Shown here: piece after piece, positions 9,040 through 18,100 of the stretch
How the letters are laid out: every line of letters starts with the position of its first letter
Position numbering within the stretch: position 1 is the stretch's first letter
From: Nemertoderma westbladi
Lineage: Eukaryota > Xenacoelomorpha > Nemertodermatida > Nemertodermatidae
Assembly (NCBI GenBank): GCA_032718475.1
Contig: JAUCBJ010005495.1
Location: 1-20,010 of the forward strand
Direction: 5' to 3'
DNA: 20,010 bases
The notes under the pieces: model-generated
Told to the model about the DNA's origin: nothing
The model's database searches: none
What the model saw: only the letters and a program-made list of their open reading frames with translations
Position numbers and translations under genes: made by a program

Positions 9040-10462
9040 AAGGCTGTCAAGGAAGCTGAAGGCCGAAGGCCGGTCAGATGACCATTTCCAGAGATATAGT
9101 AGTTCTTGAGTGATTGTAGGAGATTTGTCTATACCCCCGCTTGGCCTAGCTTTTTAAAGAGTTTCACATAACTCACAATATAAAATGCTGCGGTAAGATC
9201 TAAAGTTAACCTATAAATATCGGAACCCTTTTTATTGAACAAATCACTCAGGCTGTTGACCGTATCAATGTCAGTTCAGTTCTAATTTTTTTCTTGTAGC
9301 CCATTTGTTGGTCATTGATTTTGAGATCCAGTGATAAATGAAGTTCCCGAGACACAAGTAGTTCCCAGACCTTCGCAATCAGCATTACAATAGATATTTG
9401 TATATATCTGGTTTTTGTTGATTTATTTCAATGTAAATCTTTTAAGGTTGGGATGACCAATGTTTCACCAAGAGCTTTTGGACATGTTCCAGTTGCTATC
9501 ATTGTATCGAAAGAAAATGCCAGGTAGAGACAAAGTGTATCAGACAGACCATAAATTAGATATCCCGCCTTCAACATAAAATAGTTGACAGCCTTGTTTC
9601 TGTGTAGAGCCATGATTGAATCCTTCACTTGTTCACTGGATATAACAGGAATTTTACTACCGTATGATTGATCATCAGTTGTATTTTTGGATTCAAGCAC
9701 CTCATCGAGATGACCCTGAGGTTCCTTCGCCGATAACTGTGTCCTGTAGTGACTGAATAATGAGTCTGTAATCTCAACCGGAATTGTATGTCTCAGTTCA
9801 GGGGCCTTGACAGTGTTCCAAAACCTTGGTTTATTAGATTTGCATGTGGCTGCAAGATCCTGAAGATGTTTGTTCGAAGACCGTTGGACTTGAGAGATAG
9901 CCCGCACATATTCGAGACATGCCATTCTATATTCTTTGTAAAGATCACTGGTATGGTCATTAAATCCTCCATTTTTCTTCCAAGCTAATTTAGCATTATC
10001 AAGTTTTTCCTTACTAATTCCCAGTTTGAATTTTTGCTCTTTGTCAGCTTGCTGTACTCGTTTAGATTTCCTGTAAGTAGCAGGTATGTTCTTGTGATTC
10101 TTTGCAGCATTTTCCAAAGTGAAAACAACATGATTGAAAACGGCATCTGCATCCTCTGAGTTAGTAGTTAGAATGCGGTCTGGAAGCGGTCTCTCCAGTA
10201 GGTTATCTTTTATACTGTTGCGGTAGTTTGAAAGCTGCATTTCTGTAGCCCTTCCAAAATGGAAATTTGGAAACTTTGATTTTGTTTTTGGCATTGCACT
10301 CTTCTTCAATTTCTTTTCCTCGCGCAGATCAAGATATGTTGAGATAGGGACATGATCTGAAATATTTGAAGAATCCCTTGTATACACTTGACTACTTATT
10401 AAGTTTTTTTGCAAGGATAATGATATTAGAATGTGGCCAATATTAGAATGGTGTCGTGTCAT
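9040..10462 (-). pseudogene. LINE (non-LTR retrotransposon) pol fragment, decayed
   Basis: A 344-codon open frame (10462-9428) runs from a SSNISDHVPIS segment (10340-10360), which resembles the SDH motif closing the apurinic-type endonuclease of LINEs. A Lys-rich linker follows, leading into the reverse transcriptase fingers with LHRNKA (about 9600) and SFDTMIATGTCPKALGETLV (about 9500-9440). Past the stop the homology continues in other frames: a KVWELLVSREL-like block (about 9370-9340) and LDLTAAFYIVS (about 9206-9170), which is RT motif A with its catalytic Asp, then a KLFKKLGQAG block. No YADD box was seen, and the element fades near 9040. The N-terminal endonuclease core is absent. It is a CR1/jockey-like LINE by general layout, with the clade uncertain. 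Confidence 0.82.
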
Positions 10463-11289
10463 TACTTATGAGATAAACAAAATGTTCCAGAATGTTATGC
10501 ATTTATTAAATAGAATAAATGGCCTGCTGTGGAAGCAAATACATGCGAAATTCGAATGCCCATATCTCAGCTATTTCCTAACTTGCATAGCCAGCTTTCC
10601 ACTAGTACAGTCTACACAAATCACTATAAGGTTGAAGAATAACTGCGGTGTATCTGGTGAATTAGCGACGGAGACACGGTTTTTAAATGATTGTAACTAC
10701 AGAACGAAAGCAAAAATAAAAATTCTGGCTCACCCAGCAAGGAGGATGGAGATGAAACTATCTCTATTTCAAATTTCATGCAATCTCATTAAGATTTGTA
10801 AACAAATTTGGGGAGGGGCCATGTACCCGAATAACGACACTATATTCCAGGACATGGTGTACTAATACTGTATGACGCGGTACTTCGGGTCATGTTGTCA
10901 ATTTTTATTGATTAAGAGGTAAAATTTAATGACGCACGTGTTCGTATATATTTATTAATTTATTATTATATATTTATTGTCAGTTGTTATTTGCTCTAAA
11001 ATATTTTTAATGTAGTCCTATCCATGAATTTTATTGAATTGCTATATTTTTGGACATATGTTCTTGTGAAGCTATAACTTTTTGTACATTACATACCTTG
11101 TTATCAAAATTACTTTCTTCTTTAACTTTCATTCTTGAATCTGAATTTGTCATTTTTTCCTAGAAAACAATAACAAATCAATAATAATAAATCAATCGAT
11201 TATTATATATCGTAGTAAACATATATTATGATCCAGAAACTAGTATAATTAATCGCCTTTTTGATATAATTATTTAATTAACCTTTTGG
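10463..11289. other. Intergenic sequence, nothing firmly recognised
   Basis: A 144-codon plus-strand frame (10431-10865) overlaps the LINE relic antisense. It has no recognisable domain, so I do not call it a gene. The remainder is AT-rich with TATTTATT-type runs (10940-11000). Confidence 0.45.
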
Positions 11290-11901
11290 AACACGTTCGT
11301 GGGGACTTCGCGCAGCACGTAGTCGGCAAGCCTTGGCATACGGTTCATATAGAGCAAATGGGGCATGTCTAGTTTGGACCCCATATCCCATGCTATAAAT
11401 GTATTCATTCGATATACAATCATATGTTAATCCGCTAGGTGGTGTCAAATTGTTATTCTGCAATTTCGTACTTACCAGTGCAGCACTGTACAGCAGTACC
11501 GTACCGGTAGGCCTATGTCATTACTTCTGAGTCTCTAGCGGATCCCCAATTAAATGTCTTAACTTTTCAATTTCGTAAAAGATAGACTTCATGATTCTCT
11601 ACAGGCCACCAAAATTTCAGCTCAGAAAAATGAGGCCTTCCCGAGAAATTTAACATTTTCTAAAAACCACATAATCTGTCGTAGCTGACGTCAGACTGCA
11701 TGATTTTTCACCAAACTTTACAAACTTTCTAAACTTTCTCTCTACTACTTACCTACAAAGTTTGGTTCAATTCCGAACCAGCGATGCCGAGAAATTCGCG
11801 TTCAAACATTTACCAGACAGACAGACAGACAGACGGACATGCCCCATTTGCCCTATATGAACCGTATGCCAAGGCTCGCCGACTACGTGTCTCGCCCCAC
11901 A
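11290..11901. mobile_element. Non-autonomous terminal-inverted-repeat DNA element, copy 1
   Basis: The ends form an inverted repeat. The left arm (11299-11369) and right arm (11836-11900) both start GTGGGG on their outer side. They share CACGTAGTCGGCNAGCCTTG and then GCATACGGTTCATATAGNGC and AAATGGGGCATGTC, with two mismatches over 54 bases. The outermost parts differ in length: ACTTCGCGCAG on the left against CGAGA on the right. A short CAGA tetranucleotide repeat abuts the right arm (about 11815-11835). The interior has no transposase, so movement would need a partner element. No clear target-site duplication was seen here. The 61-codon frame crossing the left arm on the minus strand is a by-product. 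Confidence 0.9.
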
Positions 11902-12471
11902 TCATTTCACTCACAAAGTAGCTTCTATATTAGCTAGTTTTATTTAATTACTTTTAATTATTAATAATTTATTTAATTACATTACTGTAAATTGTACCTC
12001 ACTATGTATAAATGTACCTCATAACTTTATTACGTTAAACTTATAATTCAAAGGTTTCAAAAGTTAAGTTATTTATTGTCCTCTTTGTAATCCGCATTTT
12101 GTCGATATAGTAAAGGCATAAATATGCCTTTAAGTCGAGGACAAAAAAAATGTTAGGCTTATTTTTTTTTGTTTAAAATAAATTGTTATTATACAGTATA
12201 CTATTATTTCCTTCACTTATCTTAAAATAGTGCCGAGGATAGTGGATTAATCGGGATCCCTATGCGGGGGAAAAATCCCGTTCGGCCAAAATCCATGGCT
12301 AAGTAGCGCTATCGCTTACGCTTATGATTAAACACTTCAGTTAAACAATATGCACTTAATGGTTCAGTTTATTTGGTTATCACTACTTCGAAAGACAGCT
12401 TATTTTCCTAATAACCAATTAGTGTTAATTACCACATATTTATCAACATAAAAACTACATAAAATAGCAAC
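11902..12471. other. AT-rich intergenic DNA with one strong hairpin
   Basis: No gene was recognised. The segment contains the hairpin described at 12076-12144. Confidence 0.5.
12076..12144. repeat. Two-step inverted repeat / potential hairpin
   Basis: The inner arms TAAAGGCATA (12111-12120) and TATGCCTTTA (12123-12132) pair perfectly around two A. The outer arms TTGTCCTC (12076-12083) and GAGGACAA (12137-12144) also pair exactly, with a larger bulge on the left side. It could be a structured RNA or the remains of a small foldback element. No expression evidence is available from sequence. Confidence 0.6.
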
Positions 12472-13004
12472 GTTGTAGGCCTACAGTCATGTACTTCAAT
12501 ACTAACCAGAGTTGTAGGCCTACAGTACCCGTCATGTACTTCAATACTAACCAGAGTTGTAGGCCTACAGTACCCGTCATGTACTTCAATACTAACCAGA
12601 GTTGTAGGCCTACAGTACCCGTCATGTACTTCAATACTAACCAGAGTTGTAGGCCTACAGTACCCGGCATGTACTTCAATACTAACCAGAGTTGTAGGCC
12701 TACAGTACCCGTCATGTACTTCAATACTAACCAGAGTTGTAGGCCTACAGTACCCGTCATGTACTTCAATACTAACCAGAGTTGTAGGCCTACAGTACCC
12801 GTCATGTACTTCAATACTAACCAGAGTTGTAGGCCTACAGTACCCGTCATGTACTTCAATACTAACCAGAGTTGTAGGCCTACAGTACCCGTCATGTACT
12901 TCAATACTAACCAGAGTTGTAGGCCTAGAGTACCCGTCATGTACTTAAATACTAACCAGAGTTGTAGGCCTACAGTACCCGTCATGTACTTCAATACTAA
13001 CCAG
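12472..13004. repeat. 45-bp minisatellite, 12 copies
   Basis: The unit is GTTGTAGGCCTACAGTACCC followed by GTCATGTACTTCAATACTAA and CCAGA. The first copy lacks six bases (39 bp), and the other eleven are 45 bp and almost identical. Differences are limited to single bases near 12667, 12929 and 12947. Each unit holds the palindrome GTAGGCCTAC. Because 45 is a multiple of three and no phase used contains a stop, both strands show a 15-residue-repeat open frame (plus MYFNTNQSCRPTVPV). There is no evidence of translation. High identity suggests recent expansion. Confidence 0.97.
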
Positions 13005-13618
13005 GGGATAAATTGAATCGTTAATATTATTCTTGAATCCATCTTTAATTCCTTCTAAGTTGTTATTTAGAGCGGCTACAGGTATAATATTCATATAATG
13101 TTGGGATGCCATTCTCCTGTTATCTTTGTTATAAATAATTAAAAGCTAATATAGCAGAACTACTGTACTCTATCCTATTGTATTAATGGATGTATTGAAG
13201 TTTTAATTTGGTGGTTCTATTTTGATAATGTTGATTCTCTGAAACCTAAAGTACAAAAAAAACTAAAATACAGAAAATGAACTAAATCCTGTGTGAAGGG
13301 ACCTCCTAGACACGATCGAATTTTCCGCAGACGAGCCTTCTCAGAAAAAGTCATTGAGCCACAATACCGATAGATAAAACACAGAACTCCGGAATAAATA
13401 ATGCAGTGCCTTGTGAAGAAGTCAATGTTCTTATGTTCACAGGCAAGCTTAGAGTTGACAGCAGATGTCCGCCATAAATAATATATGGGCACCATTTGGT
13501 ATTTTCGTTAATATATTTTGGGGTATATTATACAGTTCAGCTAGTGGGTATTTGCATAACGATGGACTTATGCATATATTTCCCTTTGGAACTGTGCTTC
13601 GAGTACTATTTGTTTTAT
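13005..13618. other. Intergenic sequence, possible LINE-tail relic only
   Basis: No gene was recognised. At 13060-13125 the sequence TGTTATTTAGAGCGGCTACA and what follows loosely resembles the start of the LINE tail at 13619, but with a stop and poor continuation. A 92-codon minus-strand frame (13217-13495) shows no domain. Confidence 0.4.
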
Positions 13619-14252
13619 TTGTTATTTAGAGCAGCAGTAGTTCCAGTACTCCTCTATGGGAGTCCATGCTGGGCTCTAACTGCTGAGGACACCAAATCTC
13701 TGGATGGCACATTCATAAGAATGCTACGCTGGGTTCATTGTGTCAAGTACAATGCACACATCTCAAACCAGACACTATATAACATTGGAGGTGTCTCCTT
13801 GGTTCCCCCAAGCTTGACACTAGAACAAAGTCGCCTCCGCTTTGCAGAACATTACTTTCGCCGTGAGGACCAGCCAGTGCATAATCTTGTACTTTGGCAG
13901 CCTCATGGAGTGAATAAGCATGGTGGACAGCCCATGACTCTCTTGAGACTCATTTTAAAGGACACTGGCCTTGAAGATGCGGATAATCTAGCAAATTTCA
14001 TGGGTGATAGTGAGTTGTGGCGGCGCAATTTTGTCGACAAGCCGGCACAGCATTCTTAAAAATGCAGCTGCAATGCAGCATGCCGATCCTAGTAGTAGAA
14101 GTACTGTACTATCGAGTACTACAGTAAGGTCACGTGCCGTGCAATCTATCAAAAGTGAACTACAGTTATAATAACAATGCAAAACAAAATAATACCAGCA
14201 GCGGCACAACCAATCCAAATATTTACATAATTATCTCTCCACTTGGCGCATT

Positions 14253-14287
<35 letters not shown>
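13619..14287 (+). pseudogene. 5'-truncated LINE: C-terminal tail of the pol protein, 3' UTR and poly(A)
   Basis: The frame from about 13622 to 14059 encodes LFRAAVVPVLLYGSPCWALT, then DGTFIRMLRWVHCVKYNAHI and RLRFAEHYFRREDQPVHNLV. It ends with DTGLEDADNLANFMGD, then SELWRRNF. This is the region after the reverse transcriptase in many invertebrate and vertebrate LINE pol proteins (LFRA...LLYGxxxW, RMLR, RLRFAGH, DTGL motifs). The open frame extends upstream to an ATG at 13496, but those residues do not fit the family, so the element is taken to start near 13619. The stop at 14057-14059 is followed by about 200 bp of 3' UTR and an A31 tract (14257-14287), typical of target-primed insertion. The surviving frame is intact, so the insertion is fairly young. 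No target-site duplication was identified. Confidence 0.87.
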
Positions 14288-14288
<1 letters not shown>

Positions 14289-14408
14289 GAAATCTCTCAA
14301 AGCTAAGCTAACGTGTGATCTGTCTCCCCCTTCACTGGCTTACTACCAACCTGCAACAACAGGCTTTATCAAGTTTCCATTCATATTGAATTAACATTTA
14401 ACATAAAT

Positions 14409-15024
14409 AACACGTTCGTGGGGACTTCGCGCAGCACGTAGTCGGCAAGCCTTGGCATACGGTTCATATAGAGCAAATGGGGCATGTCTAGTTTGGACCC
14501 AATATCCCATGCTATAAATGTATTCATTCGATATACAATCATATGTTAATCCGCTAGGTGGTGTCAAATTGTTATTCTGCAATTTCGTACTTACCAGTGC
14601 AGCACTGTACAGCAGTACCATACCGGTAGGCCTATGTCATTACTTCTGAGTCTCTAGCGGATCCCCAATTAAATGTCTTAACTTTTCAATTTCGTAAAAG
14701 ATAGACTTCATGATTCTCTACAGGCCACCAAAATTTCAGCTCAGGAAAATGAGGCCTTCCCGAGAAATTTAACATTTTCTAAAAACCACATAATCTGTCG
14801 TAGCTGACGTCAGACTGCATGATTTTTCACCAAACTTTACAAACTTTCTAAACTTTCTCTCTACTACTTACCTACTAAGTTTGGTTCAATTCCGAACCAG
14901 CGATGCAGAGAAATTCGCGTTCAAACATTTACCAGACAGACAGACAGACAGACAGGCGGACATGCCCCATTTGCCCTATATGAACCGTATGCCAAGGCTC
15001 GCCGACTACGTGTCTCGCCCCACA
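14409..15024. mobile_element. Non-autonomous terminal-inverted-repeat DNA element, copy 2
   Basis: This has the same element and orientation as 11290-11901, about 99% identical by eye. The differences seen are a handful of single-base changes (for example CCCCATATC/CCCAATATC and GCCGAG/GCAGAG) and one extra CAGA-type unit near 14945. Flanks outside the shared AACACG...CCCCACA limits are unrelated, so the two copies are separate insertions rather than a segmental duplication. The sequence AATAA sits immediately outside both ends (before CACGTTC and after CCCCAC). This may be a target-site duplication, but it could be chance in AT-rich DNA. Confidence 0.92.
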
Positions 15025-15043
15025 ATAAAATAACATAACAATA

Positions 15044-15250
15044 CGGGGTAGCTCAGTTGGTTGAGCGCTGGGCCTGCAATCTTTTGGTTGTAGGTTCAGC
15101 CCCGCCAGGATCCACTCAACCTTTCATCCATTGGGGTCGATAAATTGAGTACCAGTTAAATTACTGGGAGCAAACAAGCCCCCACCCCTACCATCGAGTA
15201 GCAGCTATCGAAAGAGGAGCCTTCGGGTCGCCTCCGGCCTCGGCCGACTG
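15044..15250 (+). mobile_element. tRNA-derived SINE
   Basis: The head is a degenerate tRNA. It has a perfect RNA polymerase III A box TAGCTCAGTTGG (15049-15060) and a B box-like GGTTCAGCCCC (15093-15103), with D-arm pairing GCTC/GAGC. A central block CATCCATTGGGGTCGATAAA followed by TTGAGTACCAG (about 15125-15156) resembles the conserved body domain that I recall from cephalopod and other invertebrate SINEs. The 3' part is GC-rich (CCTTCGGGTCGCCTCCGGCC) and ends near an AATAAATAT tail. The anticodon arm does not fold into a clean functional tRNA. It lies 20 bp after the second inverted-repeat element. Confidence 0.8.
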
Positions 15251-16009
15251 TTTGCTTTTGCTTAAAATAAATATCTTAAACAATTAGTAGAACGGGATAT
15301 GGGGAATGTAGTAGATTGGGCTATGGGATGTCCGCATTGCTGATGGCCTCCATGGTAACCTTCCGATGGCGGCTGCGCGGGACTGTACTGAACGGGGTGT
15401 ACTGTCCGGGAAGATGCTGTTCGGGGGAATAATGTCCGGTGTCCGGGTGGCGCTGTCTTTTTGTGGCCAGTGTCCGGGTGGCTGCTATCCAACATAGATG
15501 CCAAAACTTCTGATAAAATATTCCACAATCAACCCGCAAAAAACTCAGCTTCGTTAAAGAATCAGGAAAGTTCTGGTACTTGATGAAATCTCTATAAAGT
15601 ATTGTACATCTAAAATGAAGAGTAAATGACATTGGTAGTACCAATAGAAACCAATCTTATATATAATACTGAATACCGATATCCGATTGGTTGCCTAAAA
15701 GTGCAGCTACTTTCAGATTATTTCCAAGCGAAGATGTGGAAATACATTATAAAGTATGGATTGTAAGATGAAGTTAAATAGATCATTGTTAAGCCGATCG
15801 ATTTAAAGGCAAAATAATATAAAAGTGCGAAGTGAACTGGTAATGCAATGGTTGTAAAATAGAATTAATATAAAGGGGGTGAAATATATAGGCACCGTAC
15901 TGCTTATACTGTAGAAAGTACGGTAAAAAAGTATTTTTCGAAAGTTAACAGTAGACTGAAGTTTCTGTAAAAGCTTTTGCTGAATTGTCCGGTTATTTTC
16001 CTTATTTTT
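15251..16009. other. Intergenic sequence, no recognised gene
   Basis: A GC-richer patch (15330-15490) repeats GTCCGGGTGGC twice and opens short minus-strand frames (15262-15644) without recognisable domains. The rest is AT-rich. From about 15930 the sequence may already belong to the unit that continues at 16010. Confidence 0.4.
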
Positions 16010-16440
16010 CCCGTAAAATACTCTGTAGTTGGTTTACCAGGCATAAAAAGGCCGTGTCCTTGCTGTACTGGTGTTTTAGCGGACATAAAAGCTATTTCTT
16101 CGGTATTTGTACTTTAGAGGACATAATCCGTAATTCCGTGACGTAAAAGCTCGATACTCTTGAAAACAGTGTCGCTACCATGACGACGGCTAGCAGCTGA
16201 TATTGCCACGTCGACGTTTCTTTGTTTCTTTGTTCTCTCGTTGTTCAGGTGGACCAATCAGAGCGTTTGTTGTCTCTGTGTTGGAGGTATATACAGAAAC
16301 TCAGTAGTTCAGTGTTATGTTTTTGCCCAGAGCCTAAGAACCGGCTTTTGGCACCTCCGTGTTTCAGTTTTTAGTCTTACACTAGTAGGTTTAATTATAA
16401 GGACATATATCCTTTAACTGCTAACTGATCATACATACTG
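16010..16440 (+). repeat. Promoter-like multicopy segment, homologous to 1-460 in inverted orientation
   Basis: This is the plus-strand counterpart of the segment at the left window edge, with shared blocks in the same order over about 430 bp. Conserved landmarks are GTGACGTAAAAG (CRE-like), CCAATCAGAGCGTTT, TAGTCTTACACTAG with TAGGTTTAATTATAA, and ATATATCCTTTAACTGC. The segment leads into about 3 kb of leader-like sequence and then an open frame at 19533. It would fit the U3/R part of an LTR or the promoter of a duplicated gene. Confidence 0.75.
16254..16320 (+). promoter_or_regulatory. Candidate polymerase II core promoter (CCAAT + TATA)
   Basis: CCAAT is at 16254-16258 and TATATA at 16288-16293, inside GGAGGTATATACAG. 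An initiator-like TTCAGTG sits at about 16309-16314, at the short end of normal TATA-to-start spacing. The CCAAT element is conserved in the inverted homologue, but the TATA is replaced there by TTGTACAG. The start site is inferred, not shown. Confidence 0.55.
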
Positions 16441-17228
16441 ACTGCTGAAACATTGCAAACTCATAACAATCAGTGTTCAGTTGTTGTTTTATACTGCTAT
16501 TTACTGTCAGTTCTTCATAATATGGTTGATGAATTATTATATTTGGAATAACGATAAATAACCCCGAAACCCAATATTCTTGATATACCGAAGGTAAGAG
16601 AGAAAGGTTACAGATAAACGATTGTGACTTATGTTAAAGTGGTTTGAAGTGAATCGAATGTTATTTGATAGACCCTACATGAGTCAGTCCGTGTTCCTTT
16701 TATATGTGACTAAAATCAGTGAAGATCGGCAGATTAGTGTGCAGTATTGTGCAGCATTGTGTATGAGTGAGTCTGTTAAAGAAGCATTTCCTAAAGAATG
16801 CGCCATATATGTGAATTATAACTAAACCATATCGTTGTGAGTAGTTTAAGTCATAACTCTGTTTATATAGATAAAGCGCCACGTCCTAAAGGAACTGTTA
16901 ATATTCCCGAAGGTGAATAATATTGTCAGAGATTATATAATACTGTCAGTCGAATAATACATTAGGCTTACATAGCAATAAAATTAAACCGTCGAACCCA
17001 ATCTCCCGGGAATATCCAGCGGGTGAATGATCGCGCACAGATTGGTTTCGACTAGTGTAGTAAATCAAATACTTGTCATAGACTAAAAACCGATTTAATA
17101 TCTGGAAGACATCTTAATTTGGTGGGTTAAACTGCCAAAGGTCTAAAAGCGCGAACATTAAAGGATATAGCATCTTTATTGCAGTAAGTAATAAAGTTGA
17201 AAGTACTGGTCAACCGGTAAACCTGAAA
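16441..17228 (+). other. Leader-like non-coding region
   Basis: No gene was recognised. A strong splice-donor consensus CCGAAG|GTAAGA (GT at 16594-16595) lies about 280 bp downstream of the candidate promoter, so an intron toward the 19533 frame is possible. Short frames near 16631-16825 have no recognisable product. Confidence 0.4.
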
Positions 17229-17342
17229 GGTACATCTGTAGGTCAGTAGGCCCAACTGCCAGAACCGGTACTGCCGTAGGTCCGTAGGTCCAACTGCCAG
17301 AACCGGTACTTCTGTAGGTCAGTAGGCCTAACTGTCCCAACC
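17229..17342. repeat. 38-bp tandem repeat, three copies
   Basis: Units start with GGTAC at 17229, 17267 and 17305 and read approximately GGTACNTCTGTAGGTCAGTA then GGCCCAACTGCCAGAACC. ACCGGTAC occurs at the unit junctions. No coding role is evident. Confidence 0.9.
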
Positions 17343-17527
17343 GGTACTTCCCATATAAGTACATTAGTATTATTCGATTTTGATAGTTATATACCAGTAG
17401 GCCTTAATAATTAATCAGGGACGGCCGCCCTGGTTTTTTATTGAGATTTTACTTGTTTCTGTCGGTTTTATTTGTTTGTAGGCCAGTATTGAACAGAAGG
17501 CGTGTAAGCCTGATCAGATTGTACAGA
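17343..17527. other. Non-coding stretch with a GC hairpin before a T run
   Basis: CAGGG and CCCTG (about 17416-17432) flank ACGGCCG and are followed by GTTTTTTA. This looks like a small hairpin with a T tract. A polymerase III stop is conceivable, but no matching promoter boxes were found nearby. Confidence 0.35.
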
Positions 17528-18100
17528 CAATTTGTAGGCTGAGCTGTTGTCTGATTGCTGTTAAGTCCGAACGAATTGCAGTGTGTGTAGATCACCTGTC
17601 CGATTAAGTACGGTTAGGAAGTAGGGGCAGCGAACGCTGTAAGGTAAACCCCCAACTAAAGAATAAGTCGCACTACTGGGTTAGAGCGCATACTCCCTAA
17701 TCATTTCGGAGTCTGCATGTCCTGTAGTTTATTTAGGCTTGAGAGTAGTCTGCCATCGTTTAGTCTGTACTTTGTTTGTGTAAGTCTGTACGGGTAGCGT
17801 ATAATTTATTTCGATAATTTGTAGGCTGGATAGTTGTCTGGCTGTTATTAGGTCTGAACGGATTGCAGCGTGTGTAGATCACTTGTCCGATAAAGAACGG
17901 TTAGGAAGTAGGGGCAGCGAATGCTGTAAGGTAAACCCCCAACTAAAGAATAAGTCGTACTACTGGGATAGAACGCATACTACCTAATTATTTCGGAGTC
18001 TGCATATACCGTAGTTTGTTTAGGCTTGATAGTAGTCTGTCAGTGTTCGGTCTGCATTTTGTTTGAGTAGTTTGTACGCGTAGCGTAATATTTATTATTC
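17528..18100. repeat. 287-bp tandem duplication with a highly conserved core
   Basis: Two copies are offset by 287 bp: TTTGTAGGCT at 17531 and 17818, and CGGTTAGGAAGTAGGGGCAG at 17611 and 17898. By eye the flanking parts are about 80-85% identical. The core (17611-17680 against 17898-17967) differs at only two of about 70 bases. The core contains CAGCG-AA-CGCTG (17628-17639), which in copy 2 becomes CAGCG-AA-TGCTG, so a G-C pair turns into a G-U wobble and pairing is kept. GGGG and CCCC runs flank this small hairpin. No protein-coding frame spans the copies. Confidence 0.88.

Noticed and set aside
10431-10865. 144-codon plus-strand open frame
   Set aside because: It has no recognisable domain, partly overlaps the LINE relic antisense, and its composition resembles AT-rich non-coding DNA.
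11278-11463. Similar 61- and 76-codon minus-strand frames in two places (also 14391-14621)
   Set aside because: The shared peptide is explained by the two copies of the inverted-repeat element and is not an independent gene family.
12472-13004. CRISPR-like regular array
   Set aside because: Units are contiguous with no unique spacers, and the DNA is eukaryotic. It is a minisatellite. The same applies to 3532-4240.
12455-13042. Open frames of 175 and 195 codons on opposite strands
   Set aside because: Both arise from the 45-bp repeat. A stop-free unit divisible by three gives open frames on both strands without coding selection.
15044-15113. Functional tRNA gene
   Set aside because: The A and B boxes are present, but the anticodon arm and acceptor stem do not pair cleanly, and a SINE body follows directly.
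15262-15644. Two overlapping minus-strand frames rich in Pro/Thr/His
   Set aside because: They come from a GC-rich patch with an internal GTCCGGGTGGC repeat, and no family or splice context was recognised.
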